DNA from: an uncultured Bacilli bacterium
GTDB lineage: Bacteria; Bacillota_I; Bacilli_A; RF39; UBA660
Direction: 5' to 3'
Length of the DNA stretch: 64,000 nucleotides
Assembly (NCBI GenBank): GCA_934120715.1
Contig: CAKOUW010000002.1
Location: 117,074 to 181,073 of the forward strand
This document shows, one piece after another, positions 8,821 through 18,672 of this stretch. A program made the translations under genes and the position numbers. The notes below the pieces were generated by a model. The model had not been told where the DNA came from. It saw only the letters and a program-made list of their open reading frames with translations, and ran no database searches. Positions within the stretch are counted from its first letter, which is position 1. Every line of letters begins with the position of its first letter.

Positions 8821-10689
8821 ATGATTGAAAGTTTGGGTTTTCCTATAATTGGTTTGCTTTTTTTAATTTTAGTATCAATCATTTTCTTGAAGAGAAAGAG
8901 GTATAAAACATTTGAAAATGATATTTTTACTGTTTTACTGTTTTTTACTTTGATTATGTCAGTACTTGGAATAGTATGTACTTTAACGATGGCTAATCGA
9001 GAAAATATTCCAATTTTTAATGAGGTGTTATGTAGAATATATGTGTTTGGGATTATTGCGTGGATGTCATTGATATTAGCGTATTCGTGGAGTTTAGGGC
9101 GTAATTTGAAGTATGAAAAGCTTTCTCAAATATTTAAGGAACGTTATATAAGAGCGTTAGTTATTTTTACTATAGTTACTTATATTGTATCTTTATTCTA
9201 TGATTTAACTTTTACATCAGCATATAATGATTCGGTATATATTATTGGAGGAGAGGGCCAATTTGCTATATATAGCTTTGTTGTAATAATGGTTGTTAGT
9301 ACTTTGTATATATTATTGGTAAAGAAGAAAAATCTTCCTTTAACAAGACGATTACCATTATTTTTCTTTGTATTCTATTTATTATTAGTTTCTATTCTTC
9401 AAATAACTGTTTATAATTTTAATGATGTAACTTATCTTTATTGTTTGTGTGTTATTGCTATATACTTTTCTATAGAAAATCCTGATGTTCAATTAATAGA
9501 ACGACTTAAAGAAACAAATAAAAATACGGAGTTAGCTCTTAAGAATAGGACTGATTTTTTATTAGAAATGTCTAATGAAATAAGGACACCTCTTAATTCA
9601 ATTGTTGGATTCAGTCAATCAATTATAAATGAGAAAAATATTTCTGAAGAATCTTTTAAAAATGATATTGAATATATTAATGATTCTTCAAAAGGACTAT
9701 TAAATACTATAAATAATATTCGAGAATTTTCAACTATGGATGCTATAGATAATGTTGTCAATGTGGAACCATTTTCAATTAGTGATATTGTTACTGATAT
9801 AGAACAATATGTAAAATCAAAATTGTATAAAGATGTTCAATTTAATGTTGATATTGATAAAGGACTTCCTAAAGTTTTGATTGGTGATAGGGGAAAAATT
9901 TTAAAGATTTTAATAGGATTAATAGGTAATAGTATAAGGTTTACGCAATCAGGTGAAATTGAATTAAAAATTGCTGGTATTAGTAAACAAGATCATATTG
10001 ATATGCATTTTACGGTTAATGATACTGGTGTTGGAATGAGAAAAAATGAGCTTGAATCATTGACTAATTATCTTGGTAAGCATGATGTTGAGAATGAAAT
10101 ATCTAATAATAGTGTTGGTATTGGACTACTTGTTATAAAGAACTTGGTTAAACTTTTAGATGGTGAGATAACTTTTACTAGTAACTATGGAATTGGTTCT
10201 ACTTTTGATGTAATAATAAAATGTAGGATTTGTGAAGATAACAAGATTATAGAAGAAGTTTTAACTAAGAAGGATAATGTTAATTATATTGATTGCTCAA
10301 AATATAGTGTTTTACTAATAGATAATGGCGATATATCTTCACGAGCAAATTATAATCTACTTAAAAAATTTAAATTTAATATTGATACTTGTAAAAGTGG
10401 ATTAGAAAGTATTGAGAAAATTAAATCAGGTTCTCATTATGATTTATTAATAATAGGTAATAATAGTTTTGAACTATCTGCTGTTGAAACAATTGAAAAG
10501 ATTAAGAAGTTAAACAATTATAAAATACCTAAAGTTTTAGTTGAAATATCAAATGATATTAAATATCAAAATAAATATTTAGATGATGGATTTACTGATT
10601 TTTTATTAAATCCAATAGATGAATTAGAACTTATAAAGTTAATAAATAAATATTTTGATGATATTGTGGGTGGTGACAATAATGTTTAA
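8821..10689 (+). CDS. Degenerate hybrid sensor kinase (no phospho-His, no receiver Asp)
   Basis: 622 residues. Several N-terminal membrane helices cover roughly residues 5-220, then a HisKA-like helix, a HATPase_c domain and a receiver-like domain (about 495-615). The H-box reads SNEIRTPLN, so the phospho-accepting His is Asn252. The ATP-binding side looks intact: N-box GLIGNSIRFT, DTGVGM and VGIGLLVIKNL. In the receiver the acceptor Asp is missing (DLLIIGNN, Gly at 546). It cannot do normal His-Asp relay; it may bind ATP, signal by dimerising with another kinase, or act as a scaffold. It overlaps the paralogue downstream by 8 bases. Confidence 0.85.
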   Translation: MIESLGFPIIGLLFLILVSIIFLKRKRYKTFENDIFTVLLFFTLIMSVLGIVCTLTMANRENIPIFNEVLCRIYVFGIIAWMSLILAYSWSLGRNLKYEKLSQIFKERYIRALVIFTIVTYIVSLFYDLTFTSAYNDSVYIIGGEGQFAIYSFVVIMVVSTLYILLVKKKNLPLTRRLPLFFFVFYLLLVSILQITVYNFNDVTYLYCLCVIAIYFSIENPDVQLIERLKETNKNTELALKNRTDFLLEMSNEIRTPLNSIVGFSQSIINEKNISEESFKNDIEYINDSSKGLLNTINNIREFSTMDAIDNVVNVEPFSISDIVTDIEQYVKSKLYKDVQFNVDIDKGLPKVLIGDRGKILKILIGLIGNSIRFTQSGEIELKIAGISKQDHIDMHFTVNDTGVGMRKNELESLTNYLGKHDVENEISNNSVGIGLLVIKNLVKLLDGEITFTSNYGIGSTFDVIIKCRICEDNKIIEEVLTKKDNVNYIDCSKYSVLLIDNGDISSRANYNLLKKFKFNIDTCKSGLESIEKIKSGSHYDLLIIGNNSFELSAVETIEKIKKLNNYKIPKVLVEISNDIKYQNKYLDDGFTDFLLNPIDELELIKLINKYFDDIVGGDNNV

Positions 10690-12502
10690 TACAATTATAT
10701 TTTCAATAAGTAATTTATTGCTGGCAATATTGTTGTTAATCGTTTATATTTTTAAAGTAAAAGAAAAAAATATTAATAATATATTATATAATTCATTATT
10801 AATTTGCTTGATTGTAATTTTGGTAACTGAAATTGTGTCAGTATATACAATTTATAATAATCAATTATTTCCATTATTGAATGAAGTGATATGTAGAATA
10901 CGTGGTGTAGGTATAATTATATGGGCTATGTTAATATCCTTATATTTAATATCTTTAAGTACTAATCATAATTATGAAGAATTTAAAAAAGTGTTACATA
11001 AAAATTATTATATATTACCTATATATTTGTTAATTATAGTCTGTTTTTTCTTTTTTAAATATGACTATGTTATATTGAATGATACTGCATATTTAAAGGG
11101 ATCTGCTAGTATATATATATTTATGTGTATTATTTTAATATCACTGTTCTGTATAATATTTATTCCAGATAGTATTTTTAGTAAGTACAGTAAAAAAATG
11201 ATAGCTTTGTTTTTATTATTAGAATTAATAGTAATTTTAATGTTATCTTATACTCTTCCATATGTATATTTTGCTACAACTGTTTTAACATTAAATACTT
11301 ATATCTTGTATTTTGTAACTGAAAATCCTGATTTATATGCAATAAAACAGCTAGAAAAAGCAAATGATATTATAGAAAATCTTAATACTAGTAAGATGGA
11401 CTTTTTTAATAACATTACTAATGAAATAAGATCTTCAGTTCAATCAATAGTAAATTTAAGTGATATTTTGTTAGAGAGTCCTTATGATAGAGAAAAGATT
11501 TTACCAGATGTAAATAGTATATTTTATACAGGAAATAATTTAAATGCAATTATTACGAATGTTTTAGATATATCGAAAATTGATTATGATTTGGATTGTT
11601 TAAATGAAGAAGAATATGATTTAAAAAGTTTAATTTTAGATTTGATGGTTATGTTCGAAGAAATGAATAATAAAAATATTAATTTGAATATTATTTGTGA
11701 TGAAAATGTACCTAGAAGATATATTGGTGATAGAAATAAAATTTATAAAATTTTATTAAATTTATTGGATAATTCAATTAAATATACTTATACTGGGAGA
11801 GTTTCATTAAAGATAGAATGCTTAGTAAAAGATAAGAATTGTTTATTAAAATTTTGTGTATCTGATACTGGTGTTGGTTTAAAAGAAAATGAATATAATA
11901 AAGTTTTAAATGAATTGTCTGATTTAGATAAACATACGTATAATGGTAAAGAATATGTTGGACCTGGTCTTATTATTGTAAAAAAGTTTGTTGATATTAT
12001 GAATGGAAAAATTACTTTTACAAGTGACTATGGTGCTGGGACAAAATTTTATGTGGAATTGCCACAAAAAATTGTTGATAATACTGTTATTGGAACTATA
12101 AATATGGAAAATGTGATAGATTATAAAAATTATTCTTCTTTGAAAGTATTAATAGTTGATAATGGCAATTTGGATTTAAAGTTAATGAAAACATTTTTAA
12201 ATCCTTATAAGTTTAGCGTTGATACTTCGTTAAGTGTTAAAGATTTCATTTATAAGATAAAACAAGGTAATAGATATGCTCTTATATTTATTGATCAAAT
12301 GATGTTAAAAGAGGATGATATAGAATTAATAGAAGTATTGGAAAAATTGTCTGATATTTTTGTAATTCCTCCAATAATAGTTTTAACATCTGATTATTTT
12401 ATGTTGCAGCATGATAAGAAAAAATTTATATGTGATTCTTTGATGAAGCCAATTAATAATATTAAATTGGATGAAATTATAACTAAGTATCTTGATAAAT
12501 AA
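10682..12502 (+). CDS. Paralogous hybrid kinase-like protein lacking phospho-His
   Basis: 606 residues from ATG 10682, overlapping the upstream gene by 8 bases. An upstream frame start at 10655 is inside that gene and unlikely. It has the same plan as its neighbour: N-terminal membrane helices, HisKA-like segment, HATPase_c and receiver. The H-box is TNEIRSSVQ, with Asn247 for His and Ser for the usual Pro region. The ATPase motifs LLDNSIKYT, DTGVGL and GPGLIIVKKF are present. Unlike its partner, the receiver keeps the acceptor Asp (ALIFIDQMM, Asp538) and the Lys in SLMKPI. It may accept phosphate from another kinase. Confidence 0.85.
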   Translation: MFNTIIFSISNLLLAILLLIVYIFKVKEKNINNILYNSLLICLIVILVTEIVSVYTIYNNQLFPLLNEVICRIRGVGIIIWAMLISLYLISLSTNHNYEEFKKVLHKNYYILPIYLLIIVCFFFFKYDYVILNDTAYLKGSASIYIFMCIILISLFCIIFIPDSIFSKYSKKMIALFLLLELIVILMLSYTLPYVYFATTVLTLNTYILYFVTENPDLYAIKQLEKANDIIENLNTSKMDFFNNITNEIRSSVQSIVNLSDILLESPYDREKILPDVNSIFYTGNNLNAIITNVLDISKIDYDLDCLNEEEYDLKSLILDLMVMFEEMNNKNINLNIICDENVPRRYIGDRNKIYKILLNLLDNSIKYTYTGRVSLKIECLVKDKNCLLKFCVSDTGVGLKENEYNKVLNELSDLDKHTYNGKEYVGPGLIIVKKFVDIMNGKITFTSDYGAGTKFYVELPQKIVDNTVIGTINMENVIDYKNYSSLKVLIVDNGNLDLKLMKTFLNPYKFSVDTSLSVKDFIYKIKQGNRYALIFIDQMMLKEDDIELIEVLEKLSDIFVIPPIIVLTSDYFMLQHDKKKFICDSLMKPINNIKLDEIITKYLDK

Positions 12503-12596
12503 TGAAATTTTAGAGGGTTATGAGTAATAACCTTTTTAATTTGGATTACTAGTATTTATATAGGCTTTTTTGCATAATATTATCATGGAGGTATTT

Positions 12597-13202
12597 ATGT
12601 ATCAGTTGTCTATATTACCATATTCTTTTCAAGAATTAGAACCTTTTATTGATACGCATACTATGGGGCTACATTATCATAAACATGAAATGGCATATTT
12701 AAATAATTTAAATAATTTGTTAAAGAAGTATAACTATAATTATCGTTATAGTCTTAATGATCTTGTTTATCATATTAATGAATTTAATGACGATGATAAG
12801 CCTAATATTTTATTTAATCTTGGTGGTGTATTAAATCATGAACTGTATTGGAAGAGTATGAATAAAAATAGTAATTTACCTAAGGGGAAATTAAAAAATA
12901 AGATAGATAGCCAATATGGTGATTTTAATAATTTTTGGAATGAGTTTAAGAAAATGGCTTTATCTTTAAAGGGCTCCGGTTATACATTTTTAGTATTAAG
13001 AAAAGATGGTAATTTGGAGATAGTTAATTTTTATAATCAGGATATTCCTTTATTGTATGGGTATATTCCATTATTTAATATTGATTTGTGGGAACATGCA
13101 TATTATTTAAATTATGAAAATGACAGATCTAAATATATTGATAATTTTAGAGATATTGTTGATTTTACTAATGCTAGTTTTTTATATGATAATATGATTT
13201 AA
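12597..13202 (+). CDS. Fe/Mn superoxide dismutase
   Basis: 201 residues from ATG 12597, chosen because GGAGG lies at 12587-12591; a TTG at 12570 would start upstream of this site. It converts superoxide to oxygen and hydrogen peroxide in the cytoplasm. Metal ligands are visible: His in MGLHYHKHEMAY, His in LNHELYW, and Asp and His in DLWEHAYY. NQDIPL and GSGYTFLV replace the usual NQDxPL and GSGWxWL. The second His of the common KHH motif is Glu, but it is not a metal ligand. I cannot tell Fe from Mn. Confidence 0.93.
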   Translation: MYQLSILPYSFQELEPFIDTHTMGLHYHKHEMAYLNNLNNLLKKYNYNYRYSLNDLVYHINEFNDDDKPNILFNLGGVLNHELYWKSMNKNSNLPKGKLKNKIDSQYGDFNNFWNEFKKMALSLKGSGYTFLVLRKDGNLEIVNFYNQDIPLLYGYIPLFNIDLWEHAYYLNYENDRSKYIDNFRDIVDFTNASFLYDNMI

Positions 13203-13229
13203 TTATATATTTTAATTATTTTATTTGTA

Positions 13230-13253
13230 CTTCACATTTTTGTGGGGTTTTTT
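13230..13253 (+). terminator. Terminator of the superoxide dismutase gene
   Basis: 7-bp stem CTTCACA/TGTGGGG with two G-U pairs, 4-base loop and six T. Confidence 0.7.
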
Positions 13254-13265
13254 AAATGTAAATTA

Positions 13266-13274
13266 TGTTATAAT
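13266..13274 (+). promoter_or_regulatory. Extended -10 promoter of glyA
   Basis: TGTTATAAT, a perfect extended -10, ending 6 bases before the GGAGG of glyA. The leader would be extremely short. Confidence 0.55.
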
Positions 13275-13293
13275 TATATGGAGGTGATTTTAG

Positions 13294-14526
13294 GTGGATA
13301 AAATTTTGATGAATGCATTAAAAAAAGAGAGTAAGAGACAAGAAGAGAATATTGAACTTATTGCTTCAGAAAATTATGTTTCTAAAGATATTTTAAAGTT
13401 ACAGGGAAGTATTCTTACTAATAAATATGCTGAGGGGTATCCTGATAATAGATATTATGGTGGATGCCAATATATAGATATTTTTGAAAAGAAAGCAATA
13501 GAATATGTAACCAAGTTATTTAATTGTAAATTTGCTAATGTTCAACCACATTCTGGTAGTAGTGCTAATATGGCTGTTTATAGAGCTTTAATTAATCATG
13601 GTGATAAAGTTATGGGAATGAATTTATCACATGGAGGACATTTAACTCATGGACATCCTATTAATTTTAGTGGTCTTGACTATGAGGTTGTTTCCTACAG
13701 TGTTAATGAGAAAACTGGATTAATTGATTACGATGAACTAGAAAAATTGGCTTTGTCTGAAAAGCCTAAAATGATTATAGCTGGATGTAGTGCTTATTCT
13801 AGAATAATAGACTTTAAAAAATTTAGAGAAATAGCTGATAAATGTGGAGCTTATTTAATGGTTGATATGGCCCATATTGCTGGCTTAGTGGCAGCTGGAT
13901 TACATCCTAGTCCTTTTCCATATGCTGATGTTGTTACTTCTACTACGCACAAGACTTTGAGAGGCCCTCGTGGTGGAATTATTTTAACTAATAGTCCAGA
14001 ATTAATTAAAAAGATAAATAAGGTGGTTTTTCCTGGTATTCAGGGTGGCCCTTTAATGCATGTTATAGCTGCTAAAGCACAATGTTTTTATGAGGCTTTA
14101 CAGGATGATTTTATTGTTTATCAAAAACAGATTATTAAAAATATGAAAGCTTTATCTGATTGTTTAATGAAAAAAGGTGTGAAAGTAGTATCAGATGGTA
14201 CTGATAATCATTTAATTTTAGTTGATGTTAAGACTTCTTTTGGATTAACTGGTAAGGTTGCTGAAAAAGTATTAGATGATATTAATATTACTTGTAATAA
14301 AAACACGATTCCATATGATAGTGAATCACCATTTATAACTAGTGGTATTAGAATTGGAAGTGCAGCTATGACGACTAGGGGATTAAAAGAAGATGAATTT
14401 AATTTGATCGGAGAAATTATTTATAAAAGTTTAACTAATATTGATAACTTAAAAATACAAAAAGAATGTAGGGAAGAAGTTCTTGCTTTAACTAAAAAAT
14501 TCCCAATATATAAAAGAGTAAAATAA
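13294..14526 (+). CDS. glyA: Serine hydroxymethyltransferase
   Basis: 410 residues. PLP enzyme interconverting serine and glycine while charging tetrahydrofolate with a one-carbon unit. It starts at GTG 13294 after GGAGGTGAT. The N-terminal [13 protein letters not shown], the glycine-rich [11 protein letters not shown] and the PLP lysine in [12 protein letters not shown] (Lys220) are all present. Length is normal. It appears to be a single-gene unit. Confidence 0.97.
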   Translation: MDKILMNALKKESKRQEENIELIASENYVSKDILKLQGSILTNKYAEGYPDNRYYGGCQYIDIFEKKAIEYVTKLFNCKFANVQPHSGSSANMAVYRALINHGDKVMGMNLSHGGHLTHGHPINFSGLDYEVVSYSVNEKTGLIDYDELEKLALSEKPKMIIAGCSAYSRIIDFKKFREIADKCGAYLMVDMAHIAGLVAAGLHPSPFPYADVVTSTTHKTLRGPRGGIILTNSPELIKKINKVVFPGIQGGPLMHVIAAKAQCFYEALQDDFIVYQKQIIKNMKALSDCLMKKGVKVVSDGTDNHLILVDVKTSFGLTGKVAEKVLDDINITCNKNTIPYDSESPFITSGIRIGSAAMTTRGLKEDEFNLIGEIIYKSLTNIDNLKIQKECREEVLALTKKFPIYKRVK

Positions 14527-14630
14527 TAATTTTATGTTATTTAAATTATAATAAATGTATCTATAATACTTTTTATAAAACAATAGATGTTTAATTTTGT
14601 ATTGAATTTGTTGATAATGAGGTGAACTAT

Positions 14631-15011
14631 ATGAAAGCTTTGACAATTAAACAACCGTGGGCATCATTAATAGTCGATGGCTATAAAAGTTATGAATTCA
14701 GAAGTTGGAAAACAAATTATAGAGGCAAAATATTAATACATGCTGGCAAAAGTTTAGAAAAAGAAGTACTAGAACGCTTTTCGTGTTATAACATGGAATA
14801 TGAATTGGGAGCTATTATAGGTGAAGCTGATTTAGTTGATTGTATATTAGTTGATGAGCAATTTAATAATAAATTAAGAGAAATTAATAGTGTTGTTTAT
14901 GCTAGAAGTAATCATGTTGAAACTTATGCTTGGAAATTGGATAATATAAAAAAATATGATAAGCCTATATATGTAAGTGGTAAGTTGGGATTATGGAATT
15001 ATAATTTTTAA
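14631..15011 (+). CDS. ASCH-domain protein
   Basis: 126 residues from ATG 14631, preceded by GAGGTGA; a GTG at 14622 overlaps that site and is less likely. The sequence MKALTIKQPWASLIVDGYK, then RSWKTNYRGKILIHAGK, is typical of the ASCH/PUA-like fold, which binds RNA or modified nucleosides. Some ASCH proteins hydrolyse N4-acetylcytidine, but I see no basis for naming a reaction here. Confidence 0.8.
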   Translation: MKALTIKQPWASLIVDGYKSYEFRSWKTNYRGKILIHAGKSLEKEVLERFSCYNMEYELGAIIGEADLVDCILVDEQFNNKLREINSVVYARSNHVETYAWKLDNIKKYDKPIYVSGKLGLWNYNF

Positions 15012-15048
15012 TTCAACCTCTAGTTGAGATTATTCAACGTATAATTTA

Positions 15049-15078
15049 TTGATTTTAACTATTACTTTATTGTATTAT
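15049..15078 (+). promoter_or_regulatory. Possible promoter of the thioredoxin-like gene
   Basis: TTGATT (15049-15054), 18-base spacer, TATTAT (15073-15078), close before GGAGG and the ATG at 15102. Confidence 0.45.
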
Positions 15079-15101
15079 TTTATTGCTGGAGGTATTTATA
15101 T

Positions 15102-15731
15102 ATGAATAAGAAAAAAATTATGATTATTTTGCTTATAGTTGTTTTTATTTTAATAAGGGTAGTAATTTATATGCATAATAATTCTAGTAAAAAAGATGAT
15201 AATTTAAAAAGTGATAGTTATAAATTTGCTGAGGAATATAAGATGACTGATGCGAGTGGCGATAATATTGAAAATGTTTTTACTTATCGTAGTATGAATC
15301 AAATTATTAAAATTTTAGAAAATGGTACTGGAATAATCTATTTGGGATTTCCTGAATGTCCTTGGTGTCAACAATATGTTTATTATCTTAATGATGTTGC
15401 TAAAAGCAAAGGTTTGAAAAAAATTTATTATAAAAATATTTTAAATGATAGAAAGAATAATACTTCTGAATATCAGAAAGTAGTTTCACTTTTAAATGAC
15501 TATTTGCAATATGATGATGAAGGTAATAAAAGGCTTTATGTTCCAGCAGTAATTGCTGTTAAAGATGGTAAGATTGTTGGTTTTGATGATGAAACTGCTT
15601 GGGATACAAAGGGATATAAAACGCCTGCTGAGTATTGGAAAAATGAAGATTTAGATGCTTTAAAACAAAAATTAGGTAATATGATTGAAGCTACTAACAA
15701 AAATGTATGTACTTCTAATTGTAATAAGTAG
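15102..15731 (+). CDS. Membrane-anchored thioredoxin-like protein (CPWC)
   Basis: 209 residues. An N-terminal membrane segment (about 5-23) is followed by a short linker and a thioredoxin-like domain on the outer face. The redox motif CPWC is at 86-89 (FPECPWCQQYVYYLN), and a cis-Pro region LYVPAVIAVKDGKI is present. Two more Cys lie at the very C-terminus (VCTSNCNK). It resembles the bacteriocin-accessory/thioredoxin branch, likely handling thiols of exported proteins. A paralogue-like protein without Cys is at 21179. Confidence 0.8.
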   Translation: MNKKKIMIILLIVVFILIRVVIYMHNNSSKKDDNLKSDSYKFAEEYKMTDASGDNIENVFTYRSMNQIIKILENGTGIIYLGFPECPWCQQYVYYLNDVAKSKGLKKIYYKNILNDRKNNTSEYQKVVSLLNDYLQYDDEGNKRLYVPAVIAVKDGKIVGFDDETAWDTKGYKTPAEYWKNEDLDALKQKLGNMIEATNKNVCTSNCNK

Positions 15732-15738
15732 GTTAATT

Positions 15739-15768
15739 AAGACGTTCATTTGAATGTCTTTTTTTTTG
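15739..15768 (+). terminator. Terminator after the thioredoxin-like gene
   Basis: Stem AAGACGTTC/GAATGTCTT with one G-U pair, 3-4 base loop and nine T. Confidence 0.85.
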
Positions 15769-15814
15769 TTTAAAAATTTTTTTTCTGTTCAAAATATTTA
15801 TGGGAGGAAAAGTT

Positions 15815-16051
15815 ATGCAAGAAAAATTTACAAGAGTTCCTGAAGATTTAATTTCGGGGAAAGATTTAGATTATTTATGTGATATGTTTCAATGGAATTA
15901 TGGATGTTTAAAGAGTACAAATGTAGCCATGTCTGAGGTTAATGATATGGAAATAAAAAGTATTTTGGAGGAAGCATATAATTTGTTTAATCAAAATATG
16001 AAGGTAATATTGGATATATTATCTAATAGAGGAGAGAAAGTTGATGAATAA
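15815..16051 (+). CDS. CotF-like small helical protein 1
   Basis: 78 residues from ATG 15815. GGGAGG at 15801-15806 is the ribosome site, so the in-frame ATG at 15800 is not used. The all-helical sequence (LISGKDLDYLCDMFQWNYGC, then EEAYNLFNQNMKVILDIL) resembles one half of CotF-type spore coat proteins. The next gene overlaps it and is similar in plan. Expected role: spore surface, by family and context only. Confidence 0.55.
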   Translation: MQEKFTRVPEDLISGKDLDYLCDMFQWNYGCLKSTNVAMSEVNDMEIKSILEEAYNLFNQNMKVILDILSNRGEKVDE

Positions 16052-16361
16052 TAATGAAGTATGTAATCCTAAGGTTGAAGTTAGTGGAGGATTACCTTTA
16101 AATGACAAAGATTATCTTAATTGTTTACTTTCTAGTTTGAAGGAATTGGAAAAGAATTACGCTGTAGTTTTAACAGAAGCTAGTAATGAACATTTATATA
16201 AAGTTTATAAAAATATTTTTGATAATATTTCTAGGCTTCAAAGAGATGTTTTTGAGTTGGCATTTACTAAGGGTTGGTATAAATTAGAAAAAGCTGATGC
16301 TATGGCCTTAGAAAAAGAATATCAGTGTTTGAATAATGAGTATATGGATTTAGGAATATAG
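16044..16361 (+). CDS. CotF-family spore coat protein
   Basis: 105 residues from ATG 16044; a TTG directly before it is ignored. The start overlaps the previous stop by 8 bases. LPLNDKDYLNCLLSSLKELE, ASNEHLYKVYKNIF and the end-of-helix FTKGWYKLEKAD follow the CotF family pattern of a ferritin-like helical bundle. Together with the gene before it this forms a coat-protein pair, consistent with the spore genes elsewhere in the window. Confidence 0.7.
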   Translation: MNNNEVCNPKVEVSGGLPLNDKDYLNCLLSSLKELEKNYAVVLTEASNEHLYKVYKNIFDNISRLQRDVFELAFTKGWYKLEKADAMALEKEYQCLNNEYMDLGI

Positions 16362-16430
16362 TTTTTTCAGTATAATTTTGACAAATATTGGCTAATAATG
16401 TATAATATATCCTTGTCCTGGGGAGAGGTT

Positions 16431-17399
16431 ATGAAAATATTGTTGAAATTTAAAATATATATATTAACTATAGTTGTTTCAATTATTTCTGGAATATTTA
16501 TTTACTATAGATTTAGTTATTTGGAAAAATATAAAAGTATTTCTGTTGAAACAGTTAGTTCTAGTACTATTGAATTTGGTACTGCTAATTATGATATAAG
16601 TAATATTGTTAGCAGTGTTAGTGGAAGAATTGTTTCTATAAAGAAAGATATTGATACTAATAAAATAGGTTCTCAAAAATTAGTTTTGCAAGTAGTTAGG
16701 GATAATGTTTATAAGGATGTGGCTATCGATGTGGAAATTGTTGATAGTGTAGCTCCTATTATTAATATTGATCAAAAAGAGATTAAGATTAATCAAGGTG
16801 ATGATTTAGATCTTTTTAGTAATATTAAATATGTTTATGATTTTGCTGATGGAGAAATTCCTTATTTAGAGTACGGACTTGTAACTGATGAGGCTTGTGG
16901 ATATTATACTGTTACCACTGATTTTAATAAAAATGTTTGTGGATTATATAAAGTTGTAGTTATTGCTGTGGATAAACACGGTAATAAAAGTAGTGAGGAA
17001 TTTGAAATTGTAGTAGAAAATGCTAAACTTTCTGCACAGGTAGTGGATATTGCACTTTCATTAGTTGGTAGTCCATATGTATATGGTGGTACTGGTCCAT
17101 CTGGTTTTGATTGCAGTGGATTTATACAATATGTTTATGCTCAAAAAGGAATATTTGTTAGTAGAAGTGCTAGTACACAAATTTTTGATGGTTATGGTGT
17201 TAGTTACGATGATATTTTACCAGGTGATATTATAAGTTGGGGTTATTCAAATGGTGTTGTTACACACTCAGCTCTTTATATTGGTGATGGTAAAATGGTT
17301 CATGCTGCTAATCCAGCTCAAGGAGTTCTAATTAGTAGTGTTGAAAATTGGACAAATACTTCAGGTGTTCAAATTCTTGGAATAAGAAGAATAAATTAG
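16431..17399 (+). CDS. Secreted NlpC/P60 cell-wall hydrolase with Ig-like domain
   Basis: 322 residues from ATG 16431, with GGGGAGAGG just upstream; an ATG at 16398 lies before this site. An N-terminal membrane anchor (about 8-26) is followed by an Ig/DUF5011-like region (near 90-200: DSVAPIINID, then YKVVVIAVDKHGNKSS) and a C-terminal NlpC/P60 domain. Catalytic Cys228 is in FDCSGF, His279 in VTHSALYIGDG, and the third polar site near MVHAANP. The domain cuts peptidoglycan stem peptides. It could serve growth or spore cortex and coat processing. Confidence 0.88.
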   Translation: MKILLKFKIYILTIVVSIISGIFIYYRFSYLEKYKSISVETVSSSTIEFGTANYDISNIVSSVSGRIVSIKKDIDTNKIGSQKLVLQVVRDNVYKDVAIDVEIVDSVAPIINIDQKEIKINQGDDLDLFSNIKYVYDFADGEIPYLEYGLVTDEACGYYTVTTDFNKNVCGLYKVVVIAVDKHGNKSSEEFEIVVENAKLSAQVVDIALSLVGSPYVYGGTGPSGFDCSGFIQYVYAQKGIFVSRSASTQIFDGYGVSYDDILPGDIISWGYSNGVVTHSALYIGDGKMVHAANPAQGVLISSVENWTNTSGVQILGIRRIN

Positions 17400-17437
17400 T
17401 TATAATTGGTAATACTATTTGTAGGAGGGATTAATAC

Positions 17438-17638
17438 ATGGAAACACTACAAAAAGTTTTACTAGTTATAACAATTATTGGAGCTGTAAATTGGGGACTT
17501 ATTGGTCTTTTAGATTATAATTTAGTTGCTGCAATATTTGGAGAGGCGAGTCTTTTTAGTAGAATAATTTATACCTTAGTTGGTATATCTGGACTAGTGA
17601 ATATAGGAATTTTATTTAATCATATTGAATCAAAATAA
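17438..17638 (+). CDS. DUF378-family small membrane protein
   Basis: 66 residues with two membrane helices. VITIIGAVNWGLIGLLDYNLVA matches the DUF378 (YuzA-like) family. GGAGGG ribosome site. Function unknown in the family. Confidence 0.8.
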   Translation: METLQKVLLVITIIGAVNWGLIGLLDYNLVAAIFGEASLFSRIIYTLVGISGLVNIGILFNHIESK

Positions 17639-17644
17639 AATTTT

Positions 17645-17665
17645 AGGACTTCGTCCTTTTTTTTT
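17645..17665 (+). terminator. Terminator after the DUF378 gene
   Basis: AGGAC-TTC-GTCCT hairpin followed by nine T. Confidence 0.8.
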
Positions 17666-17838
17666 GTTATTTTATGCGCTTTTTGTAATGTGTAACTTAT
17701 CTTTATTATAGTTGTCCTTGATTTTAAATTGTGTCATATGTTATCATATATGTAGAGTGGGATGGTTTTTTAGTGTGTATTTATATTATTTAATGATTCC
17801 ATTTTGTTATTTATTTTATACTTGAAGGAGACGATGTA

Positions 17839-18672
17839 ATGACAATTACTGGAACAGATCTTTTATCATTTTTGAGAAAATTAGTGGATATTTCACTTGT
17901 TTGGTTTATATTTTATTATATTTTAAAAAACATTAAAAATAATGTTAAGCTTTCATTACTGTTTAAAGGAGTTGCTTTTGTAATTATCCTTAAATTGGTT
18001 AGTGACTGGCTAGGATTTACTACTATTGGTGTATTATTGGAATATATTATTCAATGGGGACCTATAGCGCTTATTGTTATTTTCCAACCTGAGATTAGAA
18101 ATATTTTGGAACAGTTAGGTAGAAGTCAACTATTAGGACGACATAAGGTTTTGACTGTTGATGAAAGAGAACGAATGGTCTATGAAATTATTAATGCAGT
18201 TGATTATTTGAGAAAAGAAAGAATAGGGGCATTAATAGTATTAGAACGTGATATTAGTCTTGGAAATTATATTGATAAGGCAAAGAAATTATATGCTGAT
18301 TTATCTAGTGATTTATTGATTGCTATATTTTATGAAGGTAATCCGCTTCATGATGGTGGAGTTATAATACAGGGTGATAGAATTACCTGTGCTGGAGCTG
18401 TTTTTCCAACTAGTAATAGTTCAAAGATCAATAGACGTTTGGGAACAAGACATAGGGCTGCTCTTGGATTGGCTGAAGAGACAGATGCTATTTGTATTGT
18501 TGTTTCTGAAGAAACCGGTCGTATTTCAGTTGCTCTAAAGGGGGAGTTATTATATAACTTAACATTAGATGATACTAGAATGTTATTGATTGATGAATTG
18601 AGACCTAAACAAGATATAGATTTAGATGATGAGGTGGATGAGGAAGAAATATATGAAGAAAGTGTTAAGTAA
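17839..18672 (+). CDS. cdaA: Membrane diadenylate cyclase CdaA
   Basis: 277 residues. Makes cyclic di-AMP from two ATP at the inner face of the membrane. Three membrane helices (about 10-80) precede the DAC domain (about 95-255). The usual DGA motif reads HDGGVII (Asp172, Gly173, Gly174), so Ala is Gly; the metal-binding Asp remains. GTRHRAA (RHR at 204-206) is intact. The acidic tail after 255 overlaps the next gene. In Bacillota it is followed by cdaR and glmM; here cdaR follows but glmM does not. Confidence 0.93.
   Translation: MTITGTDLLSFLRKLVDISLVWFIFYYILKNIKNNVKLSLLFKGVAFVIILKLVSDWLGFTTIGVLLEYIIQWGPIALIVIFQPEIRNILEQLGRSQLLGRHKVLTVDERERMVYEIINAVDYLRKERIGALIVLERDISLGNYIDKAKKLYADLSSDLLIAIFYEGNPLHDGGVIIQGDRITCAGAVFPTSNSSKINRRLGTRHRAALGLAEETDAICIVVSEETGRISVALKGELLYNLTLDDTRMLLIDELRPKQDIDLDDEVDEEEIYEESVK

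Noticed and set aside
10655..10681. Upstream start of the second kinase-like gene
   Set aside because: The added codons lie within the upstream gene and have no ribosome site; the ATG at 10682 is better.
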